From Polynucleobacter sp. es-EL-1 (GTDB lineage: Bacteria > Pseudomonadota > Gammaproteobacteria > Burkholderiales > Burkholderiaceae), in contig NZ_CP061310.1 in NCBI RefSeq assembly GCF_018687975.1, forward strand, positions 186,001 to 250,000: a DNA stretch of 64,000 bases, given 5' to 3'. The translations under genes and the position numbers were made by a program. Under the pieces are notes generated by a model. The model saw only the letters and a program-made list of their open reading frames with translations, had not been told where the DNA came from and made no database searches. Of the stretch, positions 40,013-50,324 are shown piece by piece; the first letter of the stretch is position 1, and each line of letters starts with the position of its first letter.

Positions 40013-41074
40013 ATGGTTAAGAGCGATGCACTACAAGTTCATCTCAAGGGATTAAATTCCGCTGCTGCAATAAAACCACTGTATGTTTTTAGCGGCGATG
40101 AGCCGCTGCTCATGATGGAGGCGATTGATCAGCTACGCGCCATTGCTAAAAAAATGGGCTATACCGAGCGTGAAGTTCTTTTACAAGAGCGCGGTTTTGA
40201 TTGGAGTCAGCTCTTAAATGCGGGTCAAACCATGTCCTTGTTTGGGGATAAGCGCTGGGTCGAGTTACGTATCCCTACGGGTAAGCCTGGGCGTGATGGT
40301 GCTGAGGCATTAAAACAGTTCTCCGCTCAAATTGAAGCTCAGTCAGCAGGTCCTGATGGCCCAGATACGATTGTGTGCATCATTTTGCCAAGGCTGGATG
40401 GCAAGACAAAAACCTCTGCTTGGTTCACCGCTTTAGATGAGGCGGGTATGGCGATTCAATTAGATTCCTTAGATCGGAGCCAATTACCCCAGTGGATTGC
40501 AGGGCGCCTCAAGAAACAGGGCCAAGAAGTGGAATCTGGTCCTACTGGTCAACGCGCTCTGAGTTTTATTGCAGAGCAAGTAGAGGGTAATTTAATTGCG
40601 GCTCATCAAGAAATCCAAAAGCTTGGATTACTCTATCCCGCTGGAGTGCTGACTGAGGATCAAATCCGCTCGGCTATTTTGAAAGTAGCGCGGTACAACG
40701 TATTCGAATTAACTGAGGCGATGTTGGCTGGTGACTTATCCCGCCTTAATCGGATGCTTGATGGCCTAAAGGGCGAGGGCGAGGCTCTAGTGTTAATTTT
40801 ATGGAGCGTAACTGAAGAGCTTCGGATACTATCAAAACTGAAAGCAGCAAGCGATGCAGGAGAATCTGTGCAACAGTTAATGCGCGCTAATCGCATTTGG
40901 GGCAACAAAGAGCGTCTGTATCCAATGGCACTAAAACGTGTGCAGCCTCTGAAGTTACGCAGAGCCATGCAGGTTGCAGCTGGATTAGATCGTCAGGCTA
41001 AGGGTTTGCATGCTACAGATTTGCCAACGGATCCTTGGGATGGTTTGCGTTTGGTAGGTAATTTACTGCGTTAA
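40013..41074 (+). CDS. holA: DNA polymerase III delta subunit HolA
   Basis: The clamp-loader subunit that opens the beta sliding clamp. It has 353 residues from the ATG at 40013, with LYVFSGDEPLLMMEAIDQLR near the N-terminus, and domain features SLFGDKRWVELRIP, IAEQVEGNLIAAHQEIQKLGLL and YNVFELTEAMLAGDL. A TTG at 40001 gives four extra residues but has no better ribosome site. It is typically downstream of lptE. Confidence 0.95.
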   Translation: MVKSDALQVHLKGLNSAAAIKPLYVFSGDEPLLMMEAIDQLRAIAKKMGYTEREVLLQERGFDWSQLLNAGQTMSLFGDKRWVELRIPTGKPGRDGAEALKQFSAQIEAQSAGPDGPDTIVCIILPRLDGKTKTSAWFTALDEAGMAIQLDSLDRSQLPQWIAGRLKKQGQEVESGPTGQRALSFIAEQVEGNLIAAHQEIQKLGLLYPAGVLTEDQIRSAILKVARYNVFELTEAMLAGDLSRLNRMLDGLKGEGEALVLILWSVTEELRILSKLKAASDAGESVQQLMRANRIWGNKERLYPMALKRVQPLKLRRAMQVAAGLDRQAKGLHATDLPTDPWDGLRLVGNLLR

Positions 41075-41129
41075 TCAGTGTGATAGCACAACTCATTGTT
41101 AGTGGATTAATTCAAGATATAGTGAAGAT

Positions 41130-42416
41130 ATGAGCAATTCAACGAATAGTATTAAACAAATGATGCAAGAGATTGGGCGCCGAGCACGGGAGGCTTCCAG
41201 AGCGATGGCGCGCGCTTCGAGTGAGCAAAAAAATCAAGCCCTGACCCATATTGCTCAATTGATTCGCCAAAATGCCGGTGAAATCCAAAGAGTAAATCAG
41301 CTCGATGTTGCCCGTGCCCAAGCCAATGGCCAAGATGCAGCATTTATTGATCGTCTCACGATGACACCAAAGACGATTGAGTCCATGGCTTTAGGCTTAG
41401 AGCAGATTGTTTCTTTGGATGATCCTATTGGCAAAATCAGCCCATTACAAAAACAAGCCTCTGGCATTGAGTTAGCTCAAATGCGCGTTCCTCTTGGTGT
41501 GATCGGGATCATTTATGAATCTCGTCCTAATGTCACGATTGATGCGGCAGCACTGTGTCTCAAATCTGGTAATGCAGTGATTTTGCGTGGTGGATCGGAG
41601 GCGATTGATTCCAATACGCTTTTGGCGCAGTTGATTCAAGAAGGTTTGGATGCTGCTCATTTGCCAATGGATGCGGTGCAGGTTGTCACCACAACCGATC
41701 GTTCTGCTGTTGGTGAAATGATCACGATGACGCAATATATCGATGTGATTGTGCCGCGTGGTGGCAAGAGCTTAATTGCACGTTTGATGGCGGAAGCCCG
41801 CGTGCCGATGATTAAGCATCTCGATGGCATTTGTCACACGTATATTGATGCAGATGCGGACATCGCGATGGCAATTAAAGTATGTGATAACGCGAAGACC
41901 CAACGCTATGCCCCTTGTAATGCGATGGAGACTTTATTGGTTAATCATTCGATTGCTCCACAAGTCCTACCAGCCTTGTGCAAAATTTATCAAGACAAAG
42001 GGGTTGAATTACGGGTTGATCCCATAACCCGCAAGACTCTTGAGGATGCTGGGTTCAAAGACTTAGTAACTGCTACCGAAGAAGATTGGCAAACAGAGTA
42101 TTTGGCGCCAATCTTGTCGATTAAGACCGTGGCCGATATCGACGAGGCAATGAATCATATTGAGCAATATGGCAGCAAACATACCGATGCCATTATTACG
42201 AATAATCAATCGAACGCGAATCGTTTTTTGCGTGAAGTTGATAGTTCTAGTGTGATGGTTAATGCGAGCACCCGATTTGCTGATGGCTTTGAATATGGCT
42301 TAGGTGCTGAGATTGGGATTTCGAATGACAAATTACATGCTCGTGGACCGGTAGGCTTGGATGGCCTTACCTCCTTGAAATATATCGTCATGGGTCATGG
42401 CGAGGTTCGTACTTAA
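41130..42416 (+). CDS. proA: Gamma-glutamyl phosphate reductase
   Basis: Second step of proline biosynthesis. It has 428 residues of the aldehyde dehydrogenase fold: [62 protein letters not shown], the catalytic cysteine in [13 protein letters not shown], and [21 protein letters not shown]. The following hemJ-like gene starts after a 37-bp gap. Confidence 0.97.
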   Translation: MSNSTNSIKQMMQEIGRRAREASRAMARASSEQKNQALTHIAQLIRQNAGEIQRVNQLDVARAQANGQDAAFIDRLTMTPKTIESMALGLEQIVSLDDPIGKISPLQKQASGIELAQMRVPLGVIGIIYESRPNVTIDAAALCLKSGNAVILRGGSEAIDSNTLLAQLIQEGLDAAHLPMDAVQVVTTTDRSAVGEMITMTQYIDVIVPRGGKSLIARLMAEARVPMIKHLDGICHTYIDADADIAMAIKVCDNAKTQRYAPCNAMETLLVNHSIAPQVLPALCKIYQDKGVELRVDPITRKTLEDAGFKDLVTATEEDWQTEYLAPILSIKTVADIDEAMNHIEQYGSKHTDAIITNNQSNANRFLREVDSSSVMVNASTRFADGFEYGLGAEIGISNDKLHARGPVGLDGLTSLKYIVMGHGEVRT

Positions 42417-42453
42417 TGCACATGAATCAAAATCAAAAAATGAAGGGTGGTAA

Positions 42454-42882
42454 ATGATGGGTAATGCATATTTGTGGACTAAAACCTTGCACATTGTTTT
42501 AATTGCTTCTTGGTTTGCGGGCTTGTTTTATCTTCCACGTATTTTTGTAAATTTAGCGGATGAGAAGCACCCTGAAGCCTATGCACGTCTTTTGGGAATG
42601 GCCAATCGCCTCTTCCGTTTTATGACCATCTTGGCAGTGCCTGCTGTGTTGTTGGGTTTGACGCTTTGGTTGCATTTTAAGATTGGTGCAGGCGAGGGAT
42701 GGATGCACGCTAAATTATTCTTTGTGCTTCTGGTGATCGGTTATCACCATGCCTGCTGGGCTTTGCTGAAGAAATTTCGTAATGGCATTAATACTCGCTC
42801 TGGCGTTTGGTTTCGTTGGTTTAACGAAGCTCCGGTTCTATTACTTTTGATAGTGACTGCCTTAGTTGTTATCAAACCCTAA
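42454..42882 (+). CDS. hemJ: HemJ/CopD-family membrane protein, probable protoporphyrinogen IX oxidase
   Basis: A 142-residue protein with four predicted membrane helices. The start YLWTKTLHIVLIASWFAGLF, continuing YLPRIFVN, is the conserved first helix of the UPF0093/HemJ family, which oxidises protoporphyrinogen IX in many proteobacteria lacking HemG/HemY. Conserved His (TLHI), Arg and Lys (WMHAKLFFVLLVIGYHH) residues are present. CopD copper proteins share the fold, so the call is not certain. The haem gene hemL lies 1.7 kb downstream. Confidence 0.75.
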   Translation: MMGNAYLWTKTLHIVLIASWFAGLFYLPRIFVNLADEKHPEAYARLLGMANRLFRFMTILAVPAVLLGLTLWLHFKIGAGEGWMHAKLFFVLLVIGYHHACWALLKKFRNGINTRSGVWFRWFNEAPVLLLLIVTALVVIKP

Positions 42883-42905
42883 TTCCTTTTTAGATTGTTA
42901 GTCCC

Positions 42906-44360
42906 ATGAGATTTTTTGTTGTTTGTCCAGGTGGACTAGAGGTGCCTTTAGCACAAGAGTTGGCTGCTATTGCTCAGCGACCTGACTCAAAAGCTTTAGG
43001 TACTTGGGTAATCGATCCTACGCCTACAAGTCCTACGGGGGGAGTTGGGCTGGCAGCGCCGATTTCTGCGGCGATGGCTTTAAATTTGCACTCCCGTATT
43101 GCAAGTCGAGTGTTATTGCAGATGGCTCAGGCGCCGTATCGTCAAGAAGAGGATTTGTATAAGTTAGCCAGTGGCTTAGCTTGGGAAGATTGGTTTTCAT
43201 CGAAGCAAACTCTGCGGGTTGATGTCACAGCGCATCGCTCCCCTCTCAAGAGTTTAAATTTTGCTACTCTCAAAATTAAAGATGCGATTGTCGATCGTCT
43301 GCGTGATGTGACTGGCGATCGGCCTAGTATCGATACGGCATTTCCGGATGTAAGAGTGCAGGCGCATCTGACTGCTACCCAGATCACTATTTATTTAGAT
43401 ACCTCCGGTGAAGCTCTGTTTAAGCGGGGGTGGCGCGATGAAAAAGGCGATGCACCGCTAAAAGAAAATTTAGCCGCTGGTATTTTGTCGCTTACCGGTT
43501 GGAGACCCTCACAGACTTTGTTCGACCCAATGTGCGGTAGTGGCACTTTTCTGATTGAGGCAGCACAAACTGCTTTAGCGATTCCGCCAGGGGCGATTCG
43601 TGCTGGGATGTATGGCGATGATGTACAACCTTCACGTCTGGCCTACCGTCCTTTAGTGACCTCTGCGCATGGTTTTGGTTTTCAGAGGCTCAAAACCTTT
43701 AACGACGCTGGTGAGCAAAAACGATGGGCTGCTTTAAAAGAAGCTGCTTTAGCCCAAATGCTCGAAAAGCGTCAGCAGTATCCAGATGCTCAATCTTTAG
43801 GAATTAGTGGCGGAGATATTAACGAGCGCTTAGTGGCAATGTTTAAAGGCAATTGGCAGCGTGCTCAATTGCCAGATTTACCCGTCACTCGCCAGATTGA
43901 TGCTTTGGCGAGCAAGCCTCCTCAGAATGCAAAAGATGGTGTCATGCTCTTAAACCCTCCCTACGGTGAGCGATTGGTAATTAAAGGCGGTCGTGGTCGA
44001 GATAGGCAGTCTGAAGAAGATGTCTATGATGATGCAGAGGTGACTGAAGATCGCTTTGCGCAGAATGTAGAAACGGGTCGTCAAAGTGCGAAACGATCAA
44101 GTAGAGAGTCCCTTAAAAAATTACAAGCCCAAGAGGAGCAAGATCCTCAGTTTGTAGAATTTTTGCGTCAGTTTGGCCAACATCTGAAAGATGCTTTTGG
44201 TGGCTGGAGTGTATTTGTCCTTACAGCAGATATGGCTTTGCCGGGACAATTACGTATTAAGGAGTCCAAGCGTACCCCGCTGTTTAATGGCCCTTTGGAA
44301 TGCAGGCTCTTTAAGTTTGAAATGCATCAAAAAAGAGATAGCCAGCCAGATCTAAAATAA
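42906..44360 (+). CDS. rlmL: THUMP-domain 23S rRNA N2-guanine methyltransferase (RlmL N-terminal type)
   Basis: A 484-residue SAM-dependent RNA methyltransferase corresponding to the N-terminal half of E. coli RlmL, which makes m2G2445. It has the THUMP-containing N-terminus (RFFVVCPGGLEVPLAQELAA), substrate domain (LNFATLKIKDAIVDRL), SAM motif FDPMCGSGTFLIEAA and catalytic N350-P-P-Y353. Right after NPPYGERL there is an unusual charged insertion of about 55 residues (about 360-415) not present in E. coli. The RlmK domain is absent. Confidence 0.88.
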   Translation: MRFFVVCPGGLEVPLAQELAAIAQRPDSKALGTWVIDPTPTSPTGGVGLAAPISAAMALNLHSRIASRVLLQMAQAPYRQEEDLYKLASGLAWEDWFSSKQTLRVDVTAHRSPLKSLNFATLKIKDAIVDRLRDVTGDRPSIDTAFPDVRVQAHLTATQITIYLDTSGEALFKRGWRDEKGDAPLKENLAAGILSLTGWRPSQTLFDPMCGSGTFLIEAAQTALAIPPGAIRAGMYGDDVQPSRLAYRPLVTSAHGFGFQRLKTFNDAGEQKRWAALKEAALAQMLEKRQQYPDAQSLGISGGDINERLVAMFKGNWQRAQLPDLPVTRQIDALASKPPQNAKDGVMLLNPPYGERLVIKGGRGRDRQSEEDVYDDAEVTEDRFAQNVETGRQSAKRSSRESLKKLQAQEEQDPQFVEFLRQFGQHLKDAFGGWSVFVLTADMALPGQLRIKESKRTPLFNGPLECRLFKFEMHQKRDSQPDLK

Positions 44361-44392
44361 TGCCATTACTGTGAATGGTAAAAAAGGAAGAT

Positions 44393-44563
44393 ATGGAATT
44401 TAAAACGTATATGTGTTTGATTTGTGGCTGGGTCTATGACGAGGCTGCCGGTTTGCCTGAAGAGGGAATTGCACCTGGAACATTGTGGAAAGATGTGCCA
44501 ATGAATTGGACGTGCCCAGAGTGTGGTGCACGTAAAGAAGATTTTGAAATGATGGCAATTTAA
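44393..44563 (+). CDS. Rubredoxin
   Basis: A small one-iron electron carrier. It has 56 residues with the Fe(Cys)4 ligands in CLICGWVYDE and CPECGARKEDF. The ATG at 44393 is preferred because AAGGAAG precedes it and the product then starts MEFKTYMCLICGW, the usual rubredoxin N-terminus and length; an upstream ATG at 44375 adds six residues. The position next to hemL is recurrent in betaproteobacteria. Confidence 0.93.
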   Translation: MEFKTYMCLICGWVYDEAAGLPEEGIAPGTLWKDVPMNWTCPECGARKEDFEMMAI

Positions 44564-44613
44564 TCGACCTGCCTAAAAATATTTAAATTAATACCGAAAT
44601 TAGGAACAGCATC

Positions 44614-45906
44614 TTGGGACAAAACGATATCTTATTTGAGCGTGCACAAAAAACGATTCCCGGAGGCGTGAATTCCCCGGTGCGGGCTTTTCGTCAGGTG
44701 GGTGGTACGCCACGTTTTGTAACGAAGGCAAGGGGACCTTATTTTTGGGACGCCGATGGACGGCGTTACATCGATTTGATCATGTCATGGGGCCCCATGA
44801 TTGCTGGGCATGCCAACCCTGAAGTGGTTGAGGCGGTGCAGAAGGCTGCAGAAACCAGTTTTAGTTACGGCGCTCCCACTGAGGGTGAAATTGAGTTAGC
44901 TGAACGTATTTGCCAGCTCATGCCGAGTGTTGAGCAGGTACGCATGGTTTCTAGTGGTACTGAGGCCACTATGAGCGCTCTGCGTCTTGCACGAGGTTAT
45001 ACCGGGCGAGATTTGATTATTAAATTTGAAGGTTGTTACCACGGTCACGCAGACAGTTTGTTGGTAAAGGCTGGATCTGGGTTGCTGACATTTGCTGACT
45101 CCACTCAAAATGCGCCCTCATCTGGTGGTGTGCCACAGGATTTGGTGAAGCACACTCTAGTGCTGCCGTACAACGATGTTGCAGCACTAGAGGAAGTATT
45201 TAAAAAGCAGGGTGATCAGATTGCTGCAGTGATTTTAGAGCCAATAGCCGGCAATATGAATTTGATTCAACCATCTGTAGCATTTTTATCTGCGATGCGT
45301 ACTTTGACTGCTCAGTATGGCAGCGTGCTGATTTACGATGAAGTGATGACTGGTTTTAGAGTTGCATTAGGTGGCGCTCAATCCTTGCAAGGCATTACTC
45401 CGGATTTAACTTGCTTGGGTAAGGTCATGGGCGGCGGGATGCCGATGGCAGCTTTCGGTGGCAAAAAAGAAATTATGTCCAAGCTGGCACCACTTGGTAA
45501 TGTCTATCAAGCTGGCACCTTATCAGGCAATCCAGTTGCAGTAGCAGCAGGACTTAAAACACTGGAGATTGTTTCTCGCGCTGGATTTTATGAGTGCCTT
45601 ACAGGGCAGACAGAAAAACTGATGATGGGACTAAAGCTGGCTGCAGATGAAGCAAAAGTTCCTTTTGCAGTAGATAGCGTTGGCGGTATGTTCGGATTCT
45701 ATTTTGCTGACCAGGTCCCCACCTCATATGAGGCAGTAACCAAAAGTAATATTGAGGCATTCAAGAAATTTTTTCACTTGATGTTAGATCAAGGTGTGTA
45801 TCTTGCACCATCTGCGTATGAGGCTGGATTTACTTCTATTGCACATGACAATGCTGTAGTGGATGAGATTATTGCTGCTGCAAGATCCGCCTTTAAAAAG
45901 CTCTAA
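44614..45906 (+). CDS. hemL: Glutamate-1-semialdehyde 2,1-aminomutase
   Basis: Forms 5-aminolevulinate for haem synthesis (C5 pathway). It has 430 residues and is PLP-dependent, with the Schiff-base lysine at K270 in [19 protein letters not shown]. Other motifs are [40 protein letters not shown] and [10 protein letters not shown]. The start is a TTG preceded by TTAGGAACAG. It is convergent with apaH. Confidence 0.96.
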   Translation: MGQNDILFERAQKTIPGGVNSPVRAFRQVGGTPRFVTKARGPYFWDADGRRYIDLIMSWGPMIAGHANPEVVEAVQKAAETSFSYGAPTEGEIELAERICQLMPSVEQVRMVSSGTEATMSALRLARGYTGRDLIIKFEGCYHGHADSLLVKAGSGLLTFADSTQNAPSSGGVPQDLVKHTLVLPYNDVAALEEVFKKQGDQIAAVILEPIAGNMNLIQPSVAFLSAMRTLTAQYGSVLIYDEVMTGFRVALGGAQSLQGITPDLTCLGKVMGGGMPMAAFGGKKEIMSKLAPLGNVYQAGTLSGNPVAVAAGLKTLEIVSRAGFYECLTGQTEKLMMGLKLAADEAKVPFAVDSVGGMFGFYFADQVPTSYEAVTKSNIEAFKKFFHLMLDQGVYLAPSAYEAGFTSIAHDNAVVDEIIAAARSAFKKL

Positions 45907-45940
45907 ATAGTCTGGTTGATTTAAAGATCGAGATGCAGGA

Positions 45941-46780
45941 TTACATTCGGAGTGGATGGTCGTAGCCAGCAACCTGAATAAGCTCTAATTTTTGACTATC
46001 CTTGCCAGATTCTGGGATTTCCATAGCGGTGAGTTTTCCGCCCCACACGCATCCCGTATCTAATCCAATCACATTTTTACTGCGTAGTAAGCCTAAAGTA
46101 GACCAGTGTCCAAAGTACATGAGCGTGTCAACTGTTTTTCTCTTGGGAGCTTTAAACCACGGTAGATAGCCTTTAGGCCCATTCTCAAAACCTTCTTTAC
46201 TCTCAAACTCCATGGCTCCACTGGGGGTACAGAAGCGAATGCGGGTCAGCGCGTTGGTGATGACGCGCAGGCGTTCATATCCCTTAAGGGAGTTACTCCA
46301 TTTATTTGGAGAGTTGCCATACATATTTGCTAAAAAATCTTTATAAGATTTTTTACGCAGCGCTTTTTCCACCTCTTGTGCACACTCAATTGTTTGCTGT
46401 AGGTCCCACTGCGGAAGCACCCCTGCATGAACCGTTAATACTTTGCCATTGCTCAGCGCCATGGGCCGGTGACGCAACCAAGAAATTAGTTCTGCGCGAT
46501 CAGGGGCATCGAGAATAGGCTGAACGGTATCCAAACCTTTGGTTTTGCGTAAACCAGCATCGACAGCCAGTAAATGCAGGTCATGATTACCTAAAATGCA
46601 TTCAATACGTTGGCTTTCTTGAAGCCTTTTAAGGTAGCGCAATGCACCTAGGGAGTCAGGGCCACGATTGACAAGATCTCCTAAGAAAATGATCTTTGAT
46701 TTTGCAGGGAGTTTCTTGACGAGCGCCTTCAAGGATGGGGCGCATCCTTGAACATCGCCAACCGCGTAGATCTTGCTCAT
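45941..46780 (-). CDS. apaH: Bis(5'-nucleosyl)-tetraphosphatase, symmetrical
   Basis: Hydrolyses Ap4A to two ADP and also acts on Np4-capped RNA 5' ends in E. coli, complementing RppH at 123. The 279-residue protein has the metallophosphatase motifs GDVQGC, GDLVNRGPDS, GNHDLHLLAV and HAGVLPQWDL, and the C-terminal GLDTGCVWGGKLTAM. It diverges from nothing nearby: photolyase lies upstream on the same strand, 37 bp away. Confidence 0.95.
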   Translation of the reverse strand: MSKIYAVGDVQGCAPSLKALVKKLPAKSKIIFLGDLVNRGPDSLGALRYLKRLQESQRIECILGNHDLHLLAVDAGLRKTKGLDTVQPILDAPDRAELISWLRHRPMALSNGKVLTVHAGVLPQWDLQQTIECAQEVEKALRKKSYKDFLANMYGNSPNKWSNSLKGYERLRVITNALTRIRFCTPSGAMEFESKEGFENGPKGYLPWFKAPKRKTVDTLMYFGHWSTLGLLRSKNVIGLDTGCVWGGKLTAMEIPESGKDSQKLELIQVAGYDHPLRM

Positions 46781-46817
46781 GTCTTATCTTAAATCGGAAT
46801 AGACTAAAAACATCTAT

Positions 46818-48308
46818 TTAGGCCCCAGCTTCTTCAGGATTTACTTTTTTTACTACGCTGTAGCGCACCAAAGTCTTCTTGCGTGCCTCATCATGGTTGA
46901 CGATCGGGAATGGATAGTCGCGACCCAATATGATGCCGGCAGCTTCAAGCTCCAAGTGACCTGCCTCCCAAGGCGCATGAATGGATTTTTTGGATAACTT
47001 ATCTAGTTGCGGTAAATAGCGGCGGATAAACTTACCTTCGGGGTCAAATTTTTCAGATTGTGTAATGGGATTAAAGATTCTAAAGTAGGGCTGCGCATCA
47101 CACCCGGATGAAGAGGCCCACTGCCAGCCACCATTATTGGATGAGAGTTCAAAGTCGTTTAGGTGTTTGGCGAAATAGGCTTCGCCCCAGTGCCAATCGA
47201 TTCCCAGATCTTTACTTAAGAAGCTTGCCACGACCATGCGTAAGCGGTTGTGCATGTAGCCAGTTTGATTGAGCTGATGCATGGCCGCATCCACGAGTGG
47301 ATAGCCTGTTTTGCCTTCGCACCAGGCTTTGAATAGTTTGTCAGCATGGGCGCCACTTTCCCATTGAATCTGTTCATAGTCTGGCTTAAAGGCAGCTCCG
47401 CTAGCAAGGCGAGGGTGGTTCGCCAGAATCATGAAATAAAAATCTCGCCAAATTAATTCGCTCAACCAAATGGTGGCACCCATGCTGCCCGCAAGCATGC
47501 GTCGATGGGCTTCTCGAACCAAGCCCCTGATGGATAGCATGCCAAAGCGCAAATGGGTAGAAAGGTAGCTTACCCCTTTAATAGCGGGGAAATCTCGACC
47601 AATCTGGTACTGGTCAATGCGGAGCAGAAAGTCCTCTAGGAAACTTTGACCACCTTCAGATCCTGGCGGTAGGTAGGTTTCAATCCCAGTGGGTGTGAAA
47701 CCCATAGATTGCAGGCTTGGGAGATTGCCTTGTAGCGCTTTAGGTATTGGGCCCCACTGTCCCTTTTTGGGAGTGCAGTCATAAGCGGCAATATCTTTTT
47801 CTTGAAGCGTTTTGAGCCAGTTATTTTTGTAGGGAGTGAAAACTGAAAATACCGTATTAGAGTTCGTCAGAATTTCTTTCTTCTCAAAGATGACTTGATC
47901 TTTAAACGTTTCAAAACCAATACCCAGTTTATTGAGTGAAGTACTTACCGATAAATCTCGCTCAATTGCACAAGGCTCATAGTCATGATTGGTATATACG
48001 GTATTGACGCCCAAAGTCTCCGCAATCTTTGGAATGCACGAAGTAGGCTTGCCAAACTGAACAATCAGTCCTCCACCTTGATTTCGTAATTGCTCATCGA
48101 TTTGCTTTAGACCTTGCCAAATAAAATCTACGCGGCGATCATGTTTGAGACCGCTTGCATCTAGATCTTCAGACTTGAGCGGATCCAGAATATCGGTATC
48201 GAAGATAAACGCTAGCCAAACTTGAGCATTATTTTTCAGGGCGTGATGAAGCGCTGCATTGTCATAGAGACGCAGGTCGCGACGGAGCCAAACGAGAGCT
48301 TTTTGCAT
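46818..48308 (-). CDS. phrB: Deoxyribodipyrimidine photo-lyase (CPD photolyase, class I)
   Basis: Repairs cyclobutane pyrimidine dimers using blue light. It has 496 residues: an N-terminal antenna-binding alpha/beta domain (LVWLRRDLRLYDNAAL) and the FAD domain with TGYPLVDAAMHQLNQTGYMHNR, MVVASFLSKDLGIDWHWGE, the LNDFELSSNNGGWQWASSSG segment (split over flavin and tryptophan relay) and YFRIFNPITQSEKFDPEG. The sequence fits the enterobacterial-type class I enzymes with a folate antenna. Confidence 0.95.
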   Translation of the reverse strand: MQKALVWLRRDLRLYDNAALHHALKNNAQVWLAFIFDTDILDPLKSEDLDASGLKHDRRVDFIWQGLKQIDEQLRNQGGGLIVQFGKPTSCIPKIAETLGVNTVYTNHDYEPCAIERDLSVSTSLNKLGIGFETFKDQVIFEKKEILTNSNTVFSVFTPYKNNWLKTLQEKDIAAYDCTPKKGQWGPIPKALQGNLPSLQSMGFTPTGIETYLPPGSEGGQSFLEDFLLRIDQYQIGRDFPAIKGVSYLSTHLRFGMLSIRGLVREAHRRMLAGSMGATIWLSELIWRDFYFMILANHPRLASGAAFKPDYEQIQWESGAHADKLFKAWCEGKTGYPLVDAAMHQLNQTGYMHNRLRMVVASFLSKDLGIDWHWGEAYFAKHLNDFELSSNNGGWQWASSSGCDAQPYFRIFNPITQSEKFDPEGKFIRRYLPQLDKLSKKSIHAPWEAGHLELEAAGIILGRDYPFPIVNHDEARKKTLVRYSVVKKVNPEEAGA

Positions 48309-48367
48309 AGCCCCTATATTAGGGCTTATTGACTAATTGCGCCCGGCTTGCAGGTAATATTGCCTAT

Positions 48368-49186
48368 ATGGACACCCTATTTTTTATCATTTCCAAAATC
48401 GTGCAGTTTTGCATTGAGCCCTTAAATTGGGTCATTGTCTTTGTCGCCCTCAGCCTCTTATTTTTGAGTCTTAGAAAACCACATTTATGTAAGCGTTTTT
48501 TGGTGCTGGCAATGGCTGATTTGTTACTTGTTGGCTGGCTCCCAAGTTCTGAACTGTTTCTCAGGGCCCTGGAAGAAGCAGTGCCAAAAATCAATGTAGC
48601 GCAGATTTCTCAAAATGATCTTGGTGGAATCATTATTTTGGGCGGCGCTATCGAGGGTGGTGAAATTGCGGTAGATCGGGGCGAGATCTCTATTGGATCT
48701 GCTGCAGAGCGGGTGACCAAAGCCTTTGAGCTGATTCGTCGTTATCCAGATCTACCCTATATTTTCAGTGGCTTTTCTGGTCGACTGTCGCCAAAAGGGG
48801 TATCTGAGGCCGATGCTTTTAAGCAGTTAATTGCTGAGCAGGGGCTCCCGGACCAGAATGCCCAATATGAGAATCAATCTCGCAATACCTACGAGAATGT
48901 TCTCTATATGAAGCCGATGATTCTGGAGCTCGAGGCTAAAGGCATCAATGGGGGGGTACTAACTCCTAAGCCTTGGCTTCTTATTACCTCAGCAAGTCAT
49001 ATGTATCGATCTTTGCGGATCTTTCAAAAACAGGGGATAGAAGTAATTCCTGTACCGGTGGATTATCAAACTGCGCATAAGCTGCACTGGACTGGATTTG
49101 ACTTGGAGGATGGTGCGAAAAATTGGAACAATTTACTGCATGAAGTCATTGGGCTTGTAGCTTACTGGATGACTGGAAAAATCTAG
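48368..49186 (+). CDS. YdcF/ElyC-family membrane protein (DUF218)
   Basis: A 272-residue protein: two N-terminal membrane helices (about 3-22 and 24-60) and a DUF218 domain with GGIIILGGAIEGGEIA, LPYIFSGFSGRLS, YENQSRNTYENVLYMKP and WLLITSASHMYRSLRIFQKQG. The ElyC relative in E. coli influences envelope integrity and undecaprenyl-phosphate use; the biochemical function is not known. ATG 48368 fits the family start better than the upstream in-frame 48329 codon. It is divergent from the photolyase gene. Confidence 0.85.
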   Translation: MDTLFFIISKIVQFCIEPLNWVIVFVALSLLFLSLRKPHLCKRFLVLAMADLLLVGWLPSSELFLRALEEAVPKINVAQISQNDLGGIIILGGAIEGGEIAVDRGEISIGSAAERVTKAFELIRRYPDLPYIFSGFSGRLSPKGVSEADAFKQLIAEQGLPDQNAQYENQSRNTYENVLYMKPMILELEAKGINGGVLTPKPWLLITSASHMYRSLRIFQKQGIEVIPVPVDYQTAHKLHWTGFDLEDGAKNWNNLLHEVIGLVAYWMTGKI

Positions 49187-49242
49187 AGCGCAAGAATTCA
49201 CTTTTAAGCTCATGAGGTGCCAAATTCGGTAAAATAAGCCCA

Positions 49243-49908
49243 ATGAGCACGGCTAAAAAAGCCCCCGTGGGACAAGATGTCAATCTCACCCAGAATCCCC
49301 AGGCGTCAAACTTGGGATCTGTGATTTCTTTTTCAGCTGACCATCTTGCCAATCAATTCTTGATTGCCATGCCAGGAATGGCTGATCCCAATTTTGCGGG
49401 TACTGTCATTTATCTGTTTGAGCATACTGATCGTGGTGCAATGGGTCTGGTAGTCAATCGCCCCACTGAGGTGGATTTAGCTTCGCTTTTTGACAAGATC
49501 GAAATCAAACTAGAAAGTACACCTTTATCAACTCAACCAGTGTATTTCGGTGGCCCGGTGCAGGTAGAGCGAGGATTTGTATTGCATGAACCTAATACTG
49601 GCAGTCTCTATAGATCTTCTTTGGCAGTTCCTGGTGGCTTGACCATGACAACCTCTAAGGATGTCTTGGAGGCAGTTGCCATAGGGAATGGGCCAAGAAA
49701 ATTTTTAATGACTTTGGGTTATGCAGGTTGGAGTGCTGGCCAACTTGAGGAGGAAATCAGCCTCAATGGTTGGATGAACGTTCCTTTGTCTCGTCAGCAA
49801 ATGACGGAGATTATTTTCGATACCCCTGTAAGTCAACGCTATGAACGTACGATGAGTCATTTGGGCTTTGATCCCAGCCATTTGTCTAGCGAGGCTGGAC
49901 ATGCCTGA
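49243..49908 (+). CDS. yqgE: UPF0301/YqgE (AlgH-like) protein
   Basis: A 221-residue soluble protein of the YqgE/AlgH family. The first ~40 residues are variable. The conserved core begins [20 protein letters not shown], then [31 protein letters not shown] and [14 protein letters not shown]. The molecular function is unsettled. Its stop overlaps the ruvX start (ATGCCTGA), the usual yqgE-yqgF pairing. Confidence 0.92.
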   Translation: MSTAKKAPVGQDVNLTQNPQASNLGSVISFSADHLANQFLIAMPGMADPNFAGTVIYLFEHTDRGAMGLVVNRPTEVDLASLFDKIEIKLESTPLSTQPVYFGGPVQVERGFVLHEPNTGSLYRSSLAVPGGLTMTTSKDVLEAVAIGNGPRKFLMTLGYAGWSAGQLEEEISLNGWMNVPLSRQQMTEIIFDTPVSQRYERTMSHLGFDPSHLSSEAGHA

Positions 49909-50323
49909 GGAAGGGAAGCGTCAAGACCTGACGGTGATGGCTTTTGACTATGGCACACGTCGGATTGGCGTAGCGATTGGCAATACCTTGAGCAAATCCG
50001 GACAGGCATTAAAGATCATTGAGGAATCATCTGAGGATATGCGCTTTCGAGCAATTGAACTATTACTGAAGGAGTGGCAACCAAATCAGCTGGTGGTGGG
50101 CTTACCATGTCACCCCGACGGTACTGAACATGAAATGAGCGCCAAAGCGCGCCGCTTTGGAAATCAGCTACACGGTCGCTTTGGATTACCAGTCGATTGG
50201 GTGGACGAGCGCTATAGCTCGGCAATTTTAGAGTCTGATTCCAAGATGCGGGACAATTTGGATGCCGAATCGGCAGCCCTGATTTTGGAGCAGTATTTTC
50301 TTGAAAAGAATTGGATAAGTTGA
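49901..50323 (+). CDS. ruvX: Putative pre-16S rRNA nuclease / Holliday junction resolvase-like YqgF (RuvX)
   Basis: A 140-residue RNase H-fold nuclease thought to process the 5' end of 16S rRNA. The catalytic motif is [15 protein letters not shown], followed by [17 protein letters not shown] and WVDERYSS. The ATG at 49901 overlaps the end of yqgE by 8 bases; an upstream in-frame start at 49868 is unlikely. pyrR begins one base after its stop. Confidence 0.94.
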   Translation: MPEEGKRQDLTVMAFDYGTRRIGVAIGNTLSKSGQALKIIEESSEDMRFRAIELLLKEWQPNQLVVGLPCHPDGTEHEMSAKARRFGNQLHGRFGLPVDWVDERYSSAILESDSKMRDNLDAESAALILEQYFLEKNWIS

Positions 50324-50324
50324 G

